In this document: positions 7,758 through 15,803 of the stretch, piece after piece | Layout of the letters: each line of letters opens with the position of its first letter | Position numbering within the stretch: the first letter of the stretch is position 1 | From: WS-2 sp036507005 | GTDB taxonomy: Bacteria; Eisenbacteria; RBG-16-71-46 | Direction of reading: 5' to 3' | DNA length: 64,000 nucleotides | NCBI GenBank assembly: GCA_036507005.1 | Contig: DASXQT010000072.1 | Span: 69,567 to 133,566 of the forward strand | The notes under the pieces: generated by a model | Told to the model about the DNA's origin: nothing | Seen by the model: the letters and a program-made list of their open reading frames with translations, nothing else | Database searches by the model: none | Position numbers and translations under genes: made by a program

Positions 7758-8416
7758 TGCGAACCGCGGCGACGGTCTCGCTCGTGGTGCACGTGGCCGT
7801 GCTGGTGCTGATGTTCGCGGTCGGGACCGGCGCCCCGCGCATCATTCCCGGGCCGGACGTGGTGCAGGTGGCTCTGATCGCGCCCCAGGAGCTGAGCGCG
7901 CCGCCGCCTCCGCCCCAGCCGAAGCCGCCGCCCGAGCCCGAGGCCACCCCGCTCAAGCCCACCGACGAGGCGGGCGTCAAGCTCGCGCCCCCGCCGCCCC
8001 GGAAGAAGCCGGCCGAGAAGCCCAAGGCGAAAGAGCGCGAGCCGAGCCCGACCTCGACCGTGCTCCCGGCCGCGCCCGCCGGGCCGACGGGGCTGAGCGG
8101 CGAGGTGGCGGTCGACGCCGGCAACTTCGAGTTCACCTACTACCTGCTCCTGGTCCGCAACCGCGTCACCGAGAACTGGTCGCCGCCCGGCGGGCTCCTC
8201 ACCCGCGGGGAGCCGGTGCGGGCGGTGGTCTACTTCCGCATCGACCGCGGCGGGGAGCTGACCGCCGCGCGGCTCGAGACCGCGAGCGGCCAGGAGTTCT
8301 TCGACCGCTCGGTGCTGCGCGCGGTCCAGCTCTCGACGCCCATGCCGCCGCTCCCGCTCGGCTTCGCGGGCTCCGAGCTCGGCGTCCACTTCGTGTTCGA
8401 GTACGCCGCGCCGTGA
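7757..8416 (+). CDS. tolA: TolA/TonB-like energy-transducing protein
   Basis: A 219-aa protein with an N-terminal membrane helix (VSLVVHVAVLVLMFAVG), a Pro/Lys/Glu-rich spacer at residues 45-105 that could span the periplasm, and a C-terminal TonB/TolA-type domain (YYLLLVRNRVTENWSPP to the end). The C-domain pattern, with RAVVYFRIDRGGELTAARLE and a final ELGVHFVFEY strand, is that of the TonB C-terminal superfamily. Position between tolR and tolB makes TolA the likely role, although by sequence it could equally be called TonB. It overlaps tolR by 1 nt and tolB by 4 nt. Confidence 0.85.
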   Translation: MRTAATVSLVVHVAVLVLMFAVGTGAPRIIPGPDVVQVALIAPQELSAPPPPPQPKPPPEPEATPLKPTDEAGVKLAPPPPRKKPAEKPKAKEREPSPTSTVLPAAPAGPTGLSGEVAVDAGNFEFTYYLLLVRNRVTENWSPPGGLLTRGEPVRAVVYFRIDRGGELTAARLETASGQEFFDRSVLRAVQLSTPMPPLPLGFAGSELGVHFVFEYAAP

Positions 8417-9729
8417 AGCGGCGCTCGCTCTGGGCCGCGCTCCTGTCGCTGCTGCTCTCTTCCCCGGCGCCGGCCCAGGCGCCGACCGACGTCACCATCA
8501 AGACCACCAAGGGCGGGATCCGCACCCGCATCCACTGCGAGGCGCTCGAGCCGGCCGGGGATCGCGGGGCGCGCTCCATGAGCGTCCCGGCCGACGAGGT
8601 GCTGGCCGACGATCTCGAGAACTCGGCGGTGTTCAGCGTCACCCGGGCCTGGGTGCCCGGGCAGCAGCCGTTCGACATCCAGGCCACGGTGGGCGGCCAG
8701 TGGGCGGCCTCCGGGAGCCAGCTCAAGCTCACCGGCGAGGTGCGCGACGTTCCGGCGCGCCGCCCGATCCTGGTGCGCGAGTATCGCGGCGCGCTCGCGG
8801 AATGGCGCTCGCTGGTGCACCGCTTCGCCGACGACGTGGTGCTGCAGTTCACCGGCGAGCCGGGCGTGGCCCAGACCCGGATCGCGTTCGTCTCCGCGCA
8901 GGCGGGCGTGAAGGAGCTGTGCACCGTGGACCTGGACGGCGCGCGGCTCAGGACGCTCACCGCCGACAAGTCGATCGCCCTCTCGCCCGCCTGGTCGCCC
9001 GAAGGATCGCTCCTGATCTTCACCTCGTACCGGGGCGGGAGCGGGCCCCAGGTGTTCGTGATGTCCGCCGAGGGCGGGCGTGCCTACCTGCTCTCCGGGC
9101 GCCCGGGGCTCAACACCAGCGCCTCGTACTCGCCCGACGGGCGCGACATCGTGTGCACCCTGAGCCAGGACGGGAATCCCGAGATCTACCTGCTCGACGC
9201 CCGCGGCAGCTCGCCGCGGCGGCTCACCAACAACCGCGCGATCGACACCTCGCCCTGCTGGGCTCCGACCGGGCGGGAGATCGCCTTCACCTCGGACCGC
9301 GGCGGCACCCCGCAGGTCTACGTGATGGACCGGGACGGTGGTAACGTCCGCCGCCTCAGCTACGACGTGGACTACACCGACTCGCCGGCGTGGGCGCCGA
9401 AGGGCGACCGGATCGCCTTCGTGGCCCGCACCGGCGCGGGGTTCGACATCTACGTGTGCCGGGCGGACGGCTCGGGCGCCCAGCTCGTGGTGGGGGGCGG
9501 GAGCAACGAGAACCCGCGCTGGTCGCCGGATGGCAGGCACCTGGTGTTCGCCTCCAACCGCGACGGGTCTCCCGGGCTCTACGTGACGGACCTGGACGAG
9601 CGTCCCCCGCGACGGCTGGACACGGGGGGCCTGCGCGCGCAATCTCCGGCATGGTCGCCGCGCCCGCCGGGTTCGGGCTCGGCTCTCGACGTGAACATCG
9701 ATTCTGGAAACCGTGGAGGTACACGATGA
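8413..9729 (+). CDS. tolB: TolB, periplasmic beta-propeller of Tol-Pal
   Basis: A 438-aa protein starting at GTG 8413, overlapping tolA (GTGA). It has a signal peptide (LWAALLSLLLSSPAPAQA), an N-terminal alpha/beta domain to about residue 150, and then WD40-like PD40 repeats with the signatures SPAWSPEGSLLIFTS, SASYSPDGRDIVCT, SPCWAPTGREIAFTSDR, SPAWAPKGDRIAF and NPRWSPDGRHLVFAS, forming a six-bladed propeller. TolB binds Pal and links the inner-membrane motor to the outer membrane. The stop overlaps the pal start (ATGA at 9726-9729). Confidence 0.95.
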   Translation: MKRRSLWAALLSLLLSSPAPAQAPTDVTIKTTKGGIRTRIHCEALEPAGDRGARSMSVPADEVLADDLENSAVFSVTRAWVPGQQPFDIQATVGGQWAASGSQLKLTGEVRDVPARRPILVREYRGALAEWRSLVHRFADDVVLQFTGEPGVAQTRIAFVSAQAGVKELCTVDLDGARLRTLTADKSIALSPAWSPEGSLLIFTSYRGGSGPQVFVMSAEGGRAYLLSGRPGLNTSASYSPDGRDIVCTLSQDGNPEIYLLDARGSSPRRLTNNRAIDTSPCWAPTGREIAFTSDRGGTPQVYVMDRDGGNVRRLSYDVDYTDSPAWAPKGDRIAFVARTGAGFDIYVCRADGSGAQLVVGGGSNENPRWSPDGRHLVFASNRDGSPGLYVTDLDERPPRRLDTGGLRAQSPAWSPRPPGSGSALDVNIDSGNRGGTR

Positions 9730-10247
9730 AGTCTTCCCCGACGCGAACCGCCCTGCTGATCCTGGCCCTCGCGGCCGGCTTCGCCGCCGGCTGCGCGAAG
9801 AAGGCGGTGCAGGCGCCTCCGACGCCTCCGCCCGCGCCGCCCCAGACCACGCCCTCGGAGCCCCCGGCGCCTCCGCCTGCGCCGCCCACGCCTCCGGCGC
9901 CCCCGGAGGAGGTCAAGCTCGAGCTCCAGCCGGCGTTCTTCGACTTCGACTCGTACACGCTGCGCGACGACGCCCGAGGGGCACTCGACAACAACGCCAA
10001 GGCGCTGCGCGCGAACGGGTCGACCCGGATCACGATCGAGGGCCACTGCGACGAGCGCGGAACCGTCGAGTACAACCAGGCGCTGGGGGAGAAGCGCGCG
10101 CAGGCGGCCCGCGACTACCTGGTCGGGGCCGGGATCGACGCCTCCCGAATCCGGGTCATCTCGTATGGCAAGGAGCGCCCGTTCTCGGACGGCCACGACG
10201 AGAGCGCCTGGCAGCAGAACCGGCGCGCCCACTTCACGCTCCGATGA
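9726..10247 (+). CDS. pal: Peptidoglycan-associated lipoprotein Pal
   Basis: A 173-aa outer-membrane lipoprotein. The signal peptide ends in a lipobox FAAGC with Cys23, followed by a Pro/Ala linker (residues 28-60) and an OmpA-like peptidoglycan-binding domain. Diagnostic motifs are FFDFDSYTLRDDA, ITIEGHCDERGTVEYN and LGEKRAQAARDYLVGAGI; the Asp in CDERG contacts diaminopimelate in the family. A strong GGAGG lies upstream of ATG 9726, which also overlaps the tolB stop. It anchors the outer membrane to peptidoglycan. Confidence 0.96.
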   Translation: MKSSPTRTALLILALAAGFAAGCAKKAVQAPPTPPPAPPQTTPSEPPAPPPAPPTPPAPPEEVKLELQPAFFDFDSYTLRDDARGALDNNAKALRANGSTRITIEGHCDERGTVEYNQALGEKRAQAARDYLVGAGIDASRIRVISYGKERPFSDGHDESAWQQNRRAHFTLR

Positions 10248-10984
10248 GGTCGCGCGGGCGGAGTCGGGCGCTGGCGGCGCTCGCGGCCTTGGTGCTTGGG
10301 GGCACGTCGTCGGGCTGCTACGCGCCCCAGATGGCGCTCCTCAAGTCGGGGCTCGACAGCCTGCGGACCGTGGTCGATACCCTGGTGGTGCGCGATTCGG
10401 TTTCCTACCAGACGCTGGCTCAGACCCGGCAGGAGATCGCGAGCCAGCGCGACATCCTGTTCAGCACCCGGGCCACGAGCGGCAGCACGACCCAGGAGCT
10501 GTTCGAGCAGATGGGGCGGCTCGAGGGCAAGCTCGACGAGGTGATGGGGCGGTTCCAGCAGGTCGCGCAGCGGGCGGCTCCGCCTCCGGCCCAGCCCGCC
10601 GGACCCGACGCCACCCAGCTCTACAACGAGGCCGCCCAGGACCTCACCCAGGGCAGGTACGCGATGGCGCTGCGGGGATTCCGCGACTTCGTGCAGCACT
10701 TTCCGGCCAGCGACCTCGCCGACAATGCCCAGTACGGGATCGGGGAGTGCTTCTTCGCCCAATCCATGTTCGACAGCGCCGCCACCGAGTACGCCGGGGT
10801 GCAGACCTCGTATCCCGGCGGCGACAAGGTTCCGGCCGCCCTCTACAAGCTGGCCCTGACCCAGGAGAAGCTCCAGCAGGCCGGCGAGGCGCGCAAGACG
10901 CTGGCCGATCTCGTGAAGCGGTACCCGCTGTCCGGCGAGGCCCAGCTGGCCCGTGACAAACTGGGCGCGTCGCGCAAGCGCTGA
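10244..10984 (+). CDS. cpoB: CpoB/YbgF-like TPR lipoprotein
   Basis: A 246-aa protein that starts inside the pal stop codon (ATGA). The signal peptide ends at GGTSSGC, so Cys25 may be lipidated, although the lipobox is imperfect. A predicted coiled coil (residues 35-110, heptad-rich around LKSGLDSLRTVVDTL and LFEQMGRLEGKLDEVM) precedes three Tol-Pal-type TPRs beginning at LYNEAAQDLTQGRYAMALRG. This coiled coil plus TPR layout and the operon position match CpoB/YbgF, which co-ordinates Tol with peptidoglycan synthesis in Escherichia coli. That role is inferred here. Confidence 0.9.
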   Translation: MRSRGRSRALAALAALVLGGTSSGCYAPQMALLKSGLDSLRTVVDTLVVRDSVSYQTLAQTRQEIASQRDILFSTRATSGSTTQELFEQMGRLEGKLDEVMGRFQQVAQRAAPPPAQPAGPDATQLYNEAAQDLTQGRYAMALRGFRDFVQHFPASDLADNAQYGIGECFFAQSMFDSAATEYAGVQTSYPGGDKVPAALYKLALTQEKLQQAGEARKTLADLVKRYPLSGEAQLARDKLGASRKR

Positions 10985-12611
10985 CGCCCTCGGCGCCCTG
11001 ATCGGGCACGCCGTTCTCGCCATCGCCGCGGCCGCGGCGGTGGCGGCGCCTGCCGGCGGCGAAGCGCCCGCAGCGGCGGACTCGGGCGCGAGCCTCGAGG
11101 GGCTCACGATCGCCCGCGTCGAGGTGCGGACACGCAACATCTTCGATCCGGTGCCCGAGGGCGCGCTCTCCCCGATCTACCGGCTCGGGAACCGGCTCCA
11201 CGTCCGCACCCGCTCCAGCACCGTGCGCCACGAGCTCCTGTTCGCGCCCGGAGACCCGTGGAGCGAAGAGCGCCGCGAGGAGAGCCTGCGCACCCTGCGC
11301 ACGCTCGACTACCTCGAGCCCCAGCGCCTGGAGGCGCGGCGCGAGGGCGACTCGGTGGCGGTCACGGTCGTGACCCGCGACACCTGGACCACGTCGCCGG
11401 ATTTCAACCTCGAGCACGGGGGCGGCCAGAGCTTCGGGACGATCGGCCTCACCGAGCGCAATCTCTTCGGGCTCGGCAAGTCGGTCTCCGCCGCCTACCA
11501 CGAGGATCCCATCGGCATCTCGCGGAACCTGTCGTTCCGTGACCCCGCGGTGGGGGGCTCGCGGGTCCAGCTCACCTACGGGGCCGCGGCCGGCGTCGGG
11601 GGCTCGACCGACCTGCTCTCGATGGGGCAGCCCTTCTACGCCCTCGACGCGCCGTGGGCGTTCGGCGCGGCGTGGCTGCGCTCGAGCTCGGTGCTGAGGC
11701 TCTTCCAGAGCGGCGGGGAGATCGCGAACCTCGACCAGCGGCTCCACGAGGGCGAGGCGTGGGTGGGGCGCGGCTTCGCGAGCGACGGAACGATCGTGCG
11801 GCCGGTGCTCTCGCTGCTGATCTGGGACCGGGATCTCGGACCGAGCCGGCTCGCGCCCGGTGCCCCGCCCGAGTTCGCGGGCGGAGACGAGAAGCTGCGC
11901 CTGCGCCGCGTGGCGGTCGAGATGGGCATGTGGAAGCCGAACTACGTCGTGCGGGAGGACGTGGACCGCATCGGACACGCCGAGGACTTCGACCTCGGCC
12001 GCTCGCTGGGATTCAAGCTTGGCCTCTCGCCGCGGGTGCTGGGCAGCAGCGTGGACGAGGGCTACGCGCGCATCCGCGGCCAGGTGGGCGCGGAGGGCCC
12101 GCTCGGCTTCGGCTACCTGCAGGGGGCGGCCGCGGCGCGCATGCGCCGCGGGCCGCTCGAGGTGCTGCGCCAGGCGGAGGCGCGCTGGTTCGTGGCGTCG
12201 CGCGCCGGGCACGTGCTGGTGCTGGCGGCGCACGGCACCTCCGGCTCGCGCGTGGCGCGTGACTACCAGGTGGTGGTGGGAGGCTTGAGCGGCCTGCGCG
12301 CCTACCCGGTGCAGGCGCTCGCCGGGCGCGAGCTGGTGCGCCTGAACGCCGAGCAGCGCTGGGTGCTGGGGCGGAACCTCCGCGACCTGGTCTCGATCGG
12401 GACCGCGGTGTTCTACGACGCGGCGCGCGCCTGGGGCCCGGGCGCCGCCGGTACCGGCTGGTTCAACGCCGCGGGATTCGGGCTGCGCCTGGCCACTCCG
12501 CGCACCGCGCTCGGCCCGGTGCTCCGGATCGACGTGGCCTGGCCGATCAGCCCGACGCGCGACGGGACGCGCGAGGCGGTGCTCTCCTTCGGCTCGAGCC
12601 AGGCGTTCTGA
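10953..12611 (+). CDS. Omp85-superfamily (BamA/TamA-like) outer-membrane protein
   Basis: From GTG 10953 the product is 552 aa and overlaps cpoB by 32 nt; a later start near the hydrophobic segment GALIGHAVLAIAAAAAVAAP is possible. After the signal peptide comes one POTRA-like domain (residues 60-140, with FAPGDPWSEERREESLRTL and a following beta-strand). The rest is a beta-barrel with repeated amphipathic strands, including SVSAAYHEDP and RVQLTYGAAAG. The C-terminal section (VVVGGLSGLRAYP, then NAEQRWVLGRNL) resembles the barrel end of surface-antigen proteins. It is too short and has too few POTRA domains for BamA itself. Confidence 0.75.
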   Translation: MTNWARRASADALGALIGHAVLAIAAAAAVAAPAGGEAPAAADSGASLEGLTIARVEVRTRNIFDPVPEGALSPIYRLGNRLHVRTRSSTVRHELLFAPGDPWSEERREESLRTLRTLDYLEPQRLEARREGDSVAVTVVTRDTWTTSPDFNLEHGGGQSFGTIGLTERNLFGLGKSVSAAYHEDPIGISRNLSFRDPAVGGSRVQLTYGAAAGVGGSTDLLSMGQPFYALDAPWAFGAAWLRSSSVLRLFQSGGEIANLDQRLHEGEAWVGRGFASDGTIVRPVLSLLIWDRDLGPSRLAPGAPPEFAGGDEKLRLRRVAVEMGMWKPNYVVREDVDRIGHAEDFDLGRSLGFKLGLSPRVLGSSVDEGYARIRGQVGAEGPLGFGYLQGAAAARMRRGPLEVLRQAEARWFVASRAGHVLVLAAHGTSGSRVARDYQVVVGGLSGLRAYPVQALAGRELVRLNAEQRWVLGRNLRDLVSIGTAVFYDAARAWGPGAAGTGWFNAAGFGLRLATPRTALGPVLRIDVAWPISPTRDGTREAVLSFGSSQAF

Positions 12612-12675
12612 CCGCGGGCCGCTCGCCCGGCCGCGGCCAGGCGCCGCGCGGCGAACGCGATCGCGCGCGCGCCGC

Positions 12676-12704
12676 TTGACGGAGCGCAACGCCCCCCGTA
12701 GCGT
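12676..12704 (+). promoter_or_regulatory. Candidate promoter before the MBL-fold gene cluster
   Basis: TTGACG (12676-12681), exactly 17 bp, TAGCGT (12699-12704), then GCCGGCG and an ATG at 12712. The gap of 7 nt from -10 to ATG is the same as for the nitrilase and nuoI genes, so transcription would begin at or next to that ATG. The start codon belongs to a 28-codon frame rather than to the hydrolase gene itself. Confidence 0.65.
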
Positions 12705-12711
12705 GCCGGCG

Positions 12712-12798
12712 ATGAAAACGCAGCGCATGAAGGCGTGCGCCGTCGCCCTCGAATCCGCAGCCGCCGGCGTTCCGATCCCGCGCGGGCGCGGGCGCTGA
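12712..12798 (+). CDS. Possible leaderless small ORF, 28 aa
   Basis: ATG 12712 lies 7 nt after the predicted -10 box, where a leaderless transcript would start. The frame encodes MKTQRMKACAVALESAAAGV and then PIPRGRGR, with stop TGA at 12796-12798, 18 nt before the hydrolase ATG. It has no recognised homology. It could be a leader peptide that controls the downstream genes, or an accidental frame in a 5' leader. In DNA this GC-rich, 28 open codons are weak evidence on their own; the promoter geometry is the main support. Confidence 0.3.
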   Translation: MKTQRMKACAVALESAAAGVPIPRGRGR

Positions 12799-12816
12799 TC
12801 CGGAAGGGCTGAGCCC

Positions 12817-13461
12817 ATGGCGCTCGCGATCCACACCCTGCGGCTCGGCCCGCTCGACAACGACACCTACCTGCTCGTGCACGAGGGCACGCGCGAGGCG
12901 GCGGTGGTGGACGTGGGGTTCGATCCCGAGGCCGCGGCCGCCGAGATCCGGCGGCTCGGGCTCGCCGTTCGCCTGCTGCTCAACACTCACGCCCACTACG
13001 ACCACGTCGCGGGGATGCGCGCGATCCAGCAGGAGTTCGGCGGCGACTACTACGTCCACCCCGCCGACCGCGCGCTCCTCGACCGCCTGAGCGAGCAGGG
13101 GGCGGCGTTCGGATTCCCGCCGGCGGACCCGCCCGAGCGCCCGAACGACCTGATGCACGGCCGGCCGATCGTGCTCGCGGGCGAGCGGATCGACGTCATC
13201 CACACCCCCGGGCACTCGCCCGGAGGCGTGTGCTTCCACCTCGGCGACCACCTGCTGAGCGGGGATACGCTGTTTGCGGGCTCGGTGGGCCGCACCGACC
13301 TGCCGGGCGGCTCGTTCGAGGCGCTCGAGCGATCGATCCGCGAGCGGCTGTTCGTGCTGGGCGACCGGATCCGCGTCCATCCCGGGCACGGGCCCGAGAC
13401 CACGCTGGGCGAGGAGCGGATGCACAACCCGTTCGTCGGGGAGCACGCGGGATGGGCATGA
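12817..13461 (+). CDS. Metallo-beta-lactamase-fold hydrolase (glyoxalase II-like)
   Basis: A 214-aa single-domain MBL-fold protein. The metal motif THAHYDH gives His58, His60, Asp62 and His63. HTPGHSPGG and SGDTLFAGSVGRTDL supply the remaining His and Asp ligands, and VHPGHGPET the last His. The pattern matches the YcbL/GloB-like subgroup that hydrolyses thioesters such as S-lactoylglutathione. Because this organism appears to make bacillithiol, a bacillithiol thioester is a plausible but untested substrate. It is the first gene of a five-gene overlapping run through the Mog-like gene; the next gene starts inside its 3' end. Confidence 0.88.
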   Translation: MALAIHTLRLGPLDNDTYLLVHEGTREAAVVDVGFDPEAAAAEIRRLGLAVRLLLNTHAHYDHVAGMRAIQQEFGGDYYVHPADRALLDRLSEQGAAFGFPPADPPERPNDLMHGRPIVLAGERIDVIHTPGHSPGGVCFHLGDHLLSGDTLFAGSVGRTDLPGGSFEALERSIRERLFVLGDRIRVHPGHGPETTLGEERMHNPFVGEHAGWA

Positions 13462-14510
13462 GCGACCGCGCCCGCGACTGGCCGGCCCGGCTGCGGCTCC
13501 ATCCCACCGCCTTCGTCGCGCCCGGCGCGGTGGTGGTGGGGGAGGTGACGCTCGGGGCGCGCTCGAGCGCGTGGTTCAACACCGTGGTGCGCGGCGACAG
13601 CGCGCCGATCGAGGTGGGCGAGGACAGCAACGTCCAGGACAACTCGACGGTGCACTGTGACGAGGGGCTGCCCGCGATCGTGGGCGCGCGCGTCACGGTC
13701 GGGCATCGATCCGTGATCCACGGATGCGTGATCGAGGACGACTGCCTGATCGGGATGGGGGCGGTGGTGCTCTCCGGCGCGCGGATCGGCACGGGCTCGC
13801 TGATCGGCGCGGCCTCGCTGGTGCGCGAAGGGCAGCAGATCCCGGCCGGGAGCGTGGCGCTCGGCACGCCCGCGCGCGTGGTCGGCCCGGTGTCCGAGGC
13901 GCACCGCGCCGCGATCCGGAACGGCGCCGAGCACTACGTGGCGCTGTCGCGCAGCTACATCGCGCGCGGCTTCGCCCAGCCCCATCCGTTCGAGAAGACC
14001 GACACCGGGATCACCTCGCGCCACCGCGGGCCGATGAGCTTCCTCGAGTGGGGGCGGCTGCTCGGCGTGCTGGGCGAGGGGCCGGACTGGATCGCCGCGC
14101 GGCTCGCACGCCACGGGGAAGAGCGCTTCCGCGTTCCGCCCGCCCCGGGACGCTGGAGCGCGGTCGAGGCCCTGTGCCACCTGCGCGACGCGGACGCCGA
14201 CATCTTCCTGCCGCGGCTCGAGCGCGTGCTCTCGGAGGAGCGGCCCGAGGTCCCGGACGTGGACATGACCGCCTGGGAATCCACCCGTCGCTACCGCGAC
14301 GCCTCCCCGGCCGCGGCCCTCGAGGCGTGGCGCGCCGCGCGCACGCGCCTCGTCGCCCGTCTCGCCCCGCTCACGCCCCGCGAGTGGTCGCGCATCGGTT
14401 TCCACTCGGTGCGCGGTCCCTACCCGCTCGCGGACATGGTCCGCTACTGGGCCGACCACGACCTCTCGCACCGCCGGCAGATCGCCGAGGCACTCGGGGA
14501 ATTCGCGTGA
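13458..14510 (+). CDS. Gamma-carbonic anhydrase-like / DinB-like fusion protein
   Basis: A 350-aa protein with two domains. Residues 10-175 form a left-handed beta-helix of the gamma-carbonic anhydrase family, with hexapeptide repeats and the three zinc histidines His66 (STVHCD), His83 (VGHRS) and His88 (VIHGC). Residues 195-350 resemble the DinB/YfiT four-helix fold, with RWSAVEALCHLRDADADIF and a closing DHDLSHRRQI motif that supplies metal-binding histidines. The frame is continuous, with no stop or shift between domains. ATG 13458 and 13452 are both possible starts. DinB proteins include bacillithiol-dependent transferases, which fits the bsh operon at 38-42 kb. Confidence 0.85.
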   Translation: MSDRARDWPARLRLHPTAFVAPGAVVVGEVTLGARSSAWFNTVVRGDSAPIEVGEDSNVQDNSTVHCDEGLPAIVGARVTVGHRSVIHGCVIEDDCLIGMGAVVLSGARIGTGSLIGAASLVREGQQIPAGSVALGTPARVVGPVSEAHRAAIRNGAEHYVALSRSYIARGFAQPHPFEKTDTGITSRHRGPMSFLEWGRLLGVLGEGPDWIAARLARHGEERFRVPPAPGRWSAVEALCHLRDADADIFLPRLERVLSEERPEVPDVDMTAWESTRRYRDASPAAALEAWRAARTRLVARLAPLTPREWSRIGFHSVRGPYPLADMVRYWADHDLSHRRQIAEALGEFA

Positions 14511-15199
14511 TCCACGCCTACGGCCGGCCCGATCCGCCGGTTCCGAGGCTGCTCGAGGCGCTGGCTGCGCGCGGCCACGCCGTGGGCGCCGCGGGCGCCG
14601 GGGGCGAGCCGCGGGGCGAGGCCACGCTGGTGCTCGGCCCGGGCAACGAGCTCGATTCGCTTTCGCTCGGAGTCCTGCTCGGAGCCTGGCGGTCGGCCCC
14701 GCGGGCGCGGGTGCTGGTCCTGAGCCGGCTTGGGGCGCATCCCGACGCGCGCGCCGCCCGGCTGCGCTGGATGTGGCAGCTCGAGGAGCACGCGCGGGCC
14801 TCGGGGCTCCCGGTGCTCACGCTGCGGCTCGGCCCGCTGCTGGGGCCGCGGAGCCCGCTGTGGCTCAAGCTGCGCGAGCGGCCGCTCCTCGGGAGCCGCG
14901 GCCGGAAGCTGCTGAACCCGGTGGCCGAGAGCGATGTGGTCGAGACGCTGGACCGCGCGCTCGCGGGCCGCGCGGCGTGGGAGGGCTGGTACGAGGTCGC
15001 GGGCCCCGAGGTGCTGAGCCTCGACGAGCTGGCCTCGCTCGCGCGCGACGCGGGCCCCGCGCTCCGCGGCAACGGGGGCGCGTGGGAGCCGGCGTGGCGC
15101 GAGCTCTCGGAGCACCGACTGGCCGAGGCGGGCGGCTGGCTCGAGCACTTCTCGATCGCCGTCCGCCCGCTCGCGGAGCAGGCGCGGGAGTGGGCTTGA
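14507..15199 (+). CDS. Degenerate SDR/NAD(P)-binding-like protein
   Basis: A 230-aa protein, starting with GTG 14507 inside the preceding stop (GTGA). The middle and C-terminal parts resemble atypical short-chain dehydrogenases and NAD-dependent epimerases: VLVLSRLG, a RLRWMWQLEEHARASGLPVLTLR helix-strand unit, RLGPLLGPRSP and an NPVAESDVVETL segment. The usual N-terminal glycine-rich Rossmann loop is replaced by IHAYGRPDPPVPRLLEAL, so NAD(P) binding may be lost. The function is not known. It lies in the overlapping hydrolase-to-Mog run. Confidence 0.65.
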   Translation: MIHAYGRPDPPVPRLLEALAARGHAVGAAGAGGEPRGEATLVLGPGNELDSLSLGVLLGAWRSAPRARVLVLSRLGAHPDARAARLRWMWQLEEHARASGLPVLTLRLGPLLGPRSPLWLKLRERPLLGSRGRKLLNPVAESDVVETLDRALAGRAAWEGWYEVAGPEVLSLDELASLARDAGPALRGNGGAWEPAWRELSEHRLAEAGGWLEHFSIAVRPLAEQAREWA

Positions 15200-15801
15200 T
15201 GCGGGCGCCCGTGGCGCGTCCGGCACCGCGCCGCCGCAGGCGCGCGCCGGGGCAAGGCGCCACGCCGCGAGCCCGGCGGAAGCGCGAGCCCGGGCACGGC
15301 GCCTCCGCCGGCCCGCGCCCGGCGCAGTTCGCGCTGATCACCGTGAGCGACACGCGGCGCGGCGAGCGGGACCGCGGCGGCGCCACGGCCCAGCGCCTGA
15401 TCGAGCGCGCGGGCCATCGCGTGGCGGTGCGGGCGTGGGTGAAGGACGAGGCCCGCGAGATTAGGCGCGCCGCGGCCTCGGCGCTGGCGCGGCGGGACGT
15501 GGACTGCGTGATCTTGACCGGCGGCACGGGCCTCGCGCCGCGGGATCGCACGCCGGAGTCCGTGGAGACGCTGGTGGAGAAGTGGCTGCCGGGATTCGGC
15601 GAGCTGTTCCGCCGCTTCTCGGTGGAGGACGTGGGCACCGCGGCCTGGCTCTCGCGGGCCGCGGCGGGGATCGCCCGGGGGAGGCTGGTCGTCACGCTGC
15701 CGGGATCTCCGGCCGCCGTGGAGATGGCGATCGGGCGCGTGTTGCTGCCCGAGCTCGCGCACGCGCTGCGCATGCTCGGGCGTTTCTCGAGCGAGGAGTG
15801 A
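15199..15801 (+). CDS. Molybdenum cofactor protein of the MoaB/Mog family
   Basis: A 200-aa protein. After a basic low-complexity N-terminal extension of about 45 residues (start ATG 15199 overlaps the previous stop) comes a complete MoaB/Mog domain: FALITVSDTRRGERDRGG, VILTGGTGLAPRDRTPE, LVVTLPGSPAAVEMA. In Escherichia coli Mog adenylates molybdopterin before molybdate insertion. The motif TGGTG plus the Asp of the DRTPE loop are the nucleotide/molybdopterin-binding signature. No other moa/moe gene is in the window. The extension is unusual, and a shorter start cannot be excluded. Confidence 0.85.
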   Translation: MRAPVARPAPRRRRRAPGQGATPRARRKREPGHGASAGPRPAQFALITVSDTRRGERDRGGATAQRLIERAGHRVAVRAWVKDEAREIRRAAASALARRDVDCVILTGGTGLAPRDRTPESVETLVEKWLPGFGELFRRFSVEDVGTAAWLSRAAAGIARGRLVVTLPGSPAAVEMAIGRVLLPELAHALRMLGRFSSEE

Positions 15802-15803
15802 GC

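Noticed and set aside
10644..12866. 740-codon minus-strand frame opposite cpoB and the Omp85-like gene
   Set aside because: No recognisable domain and antisense to two convincing plus-strand genes.
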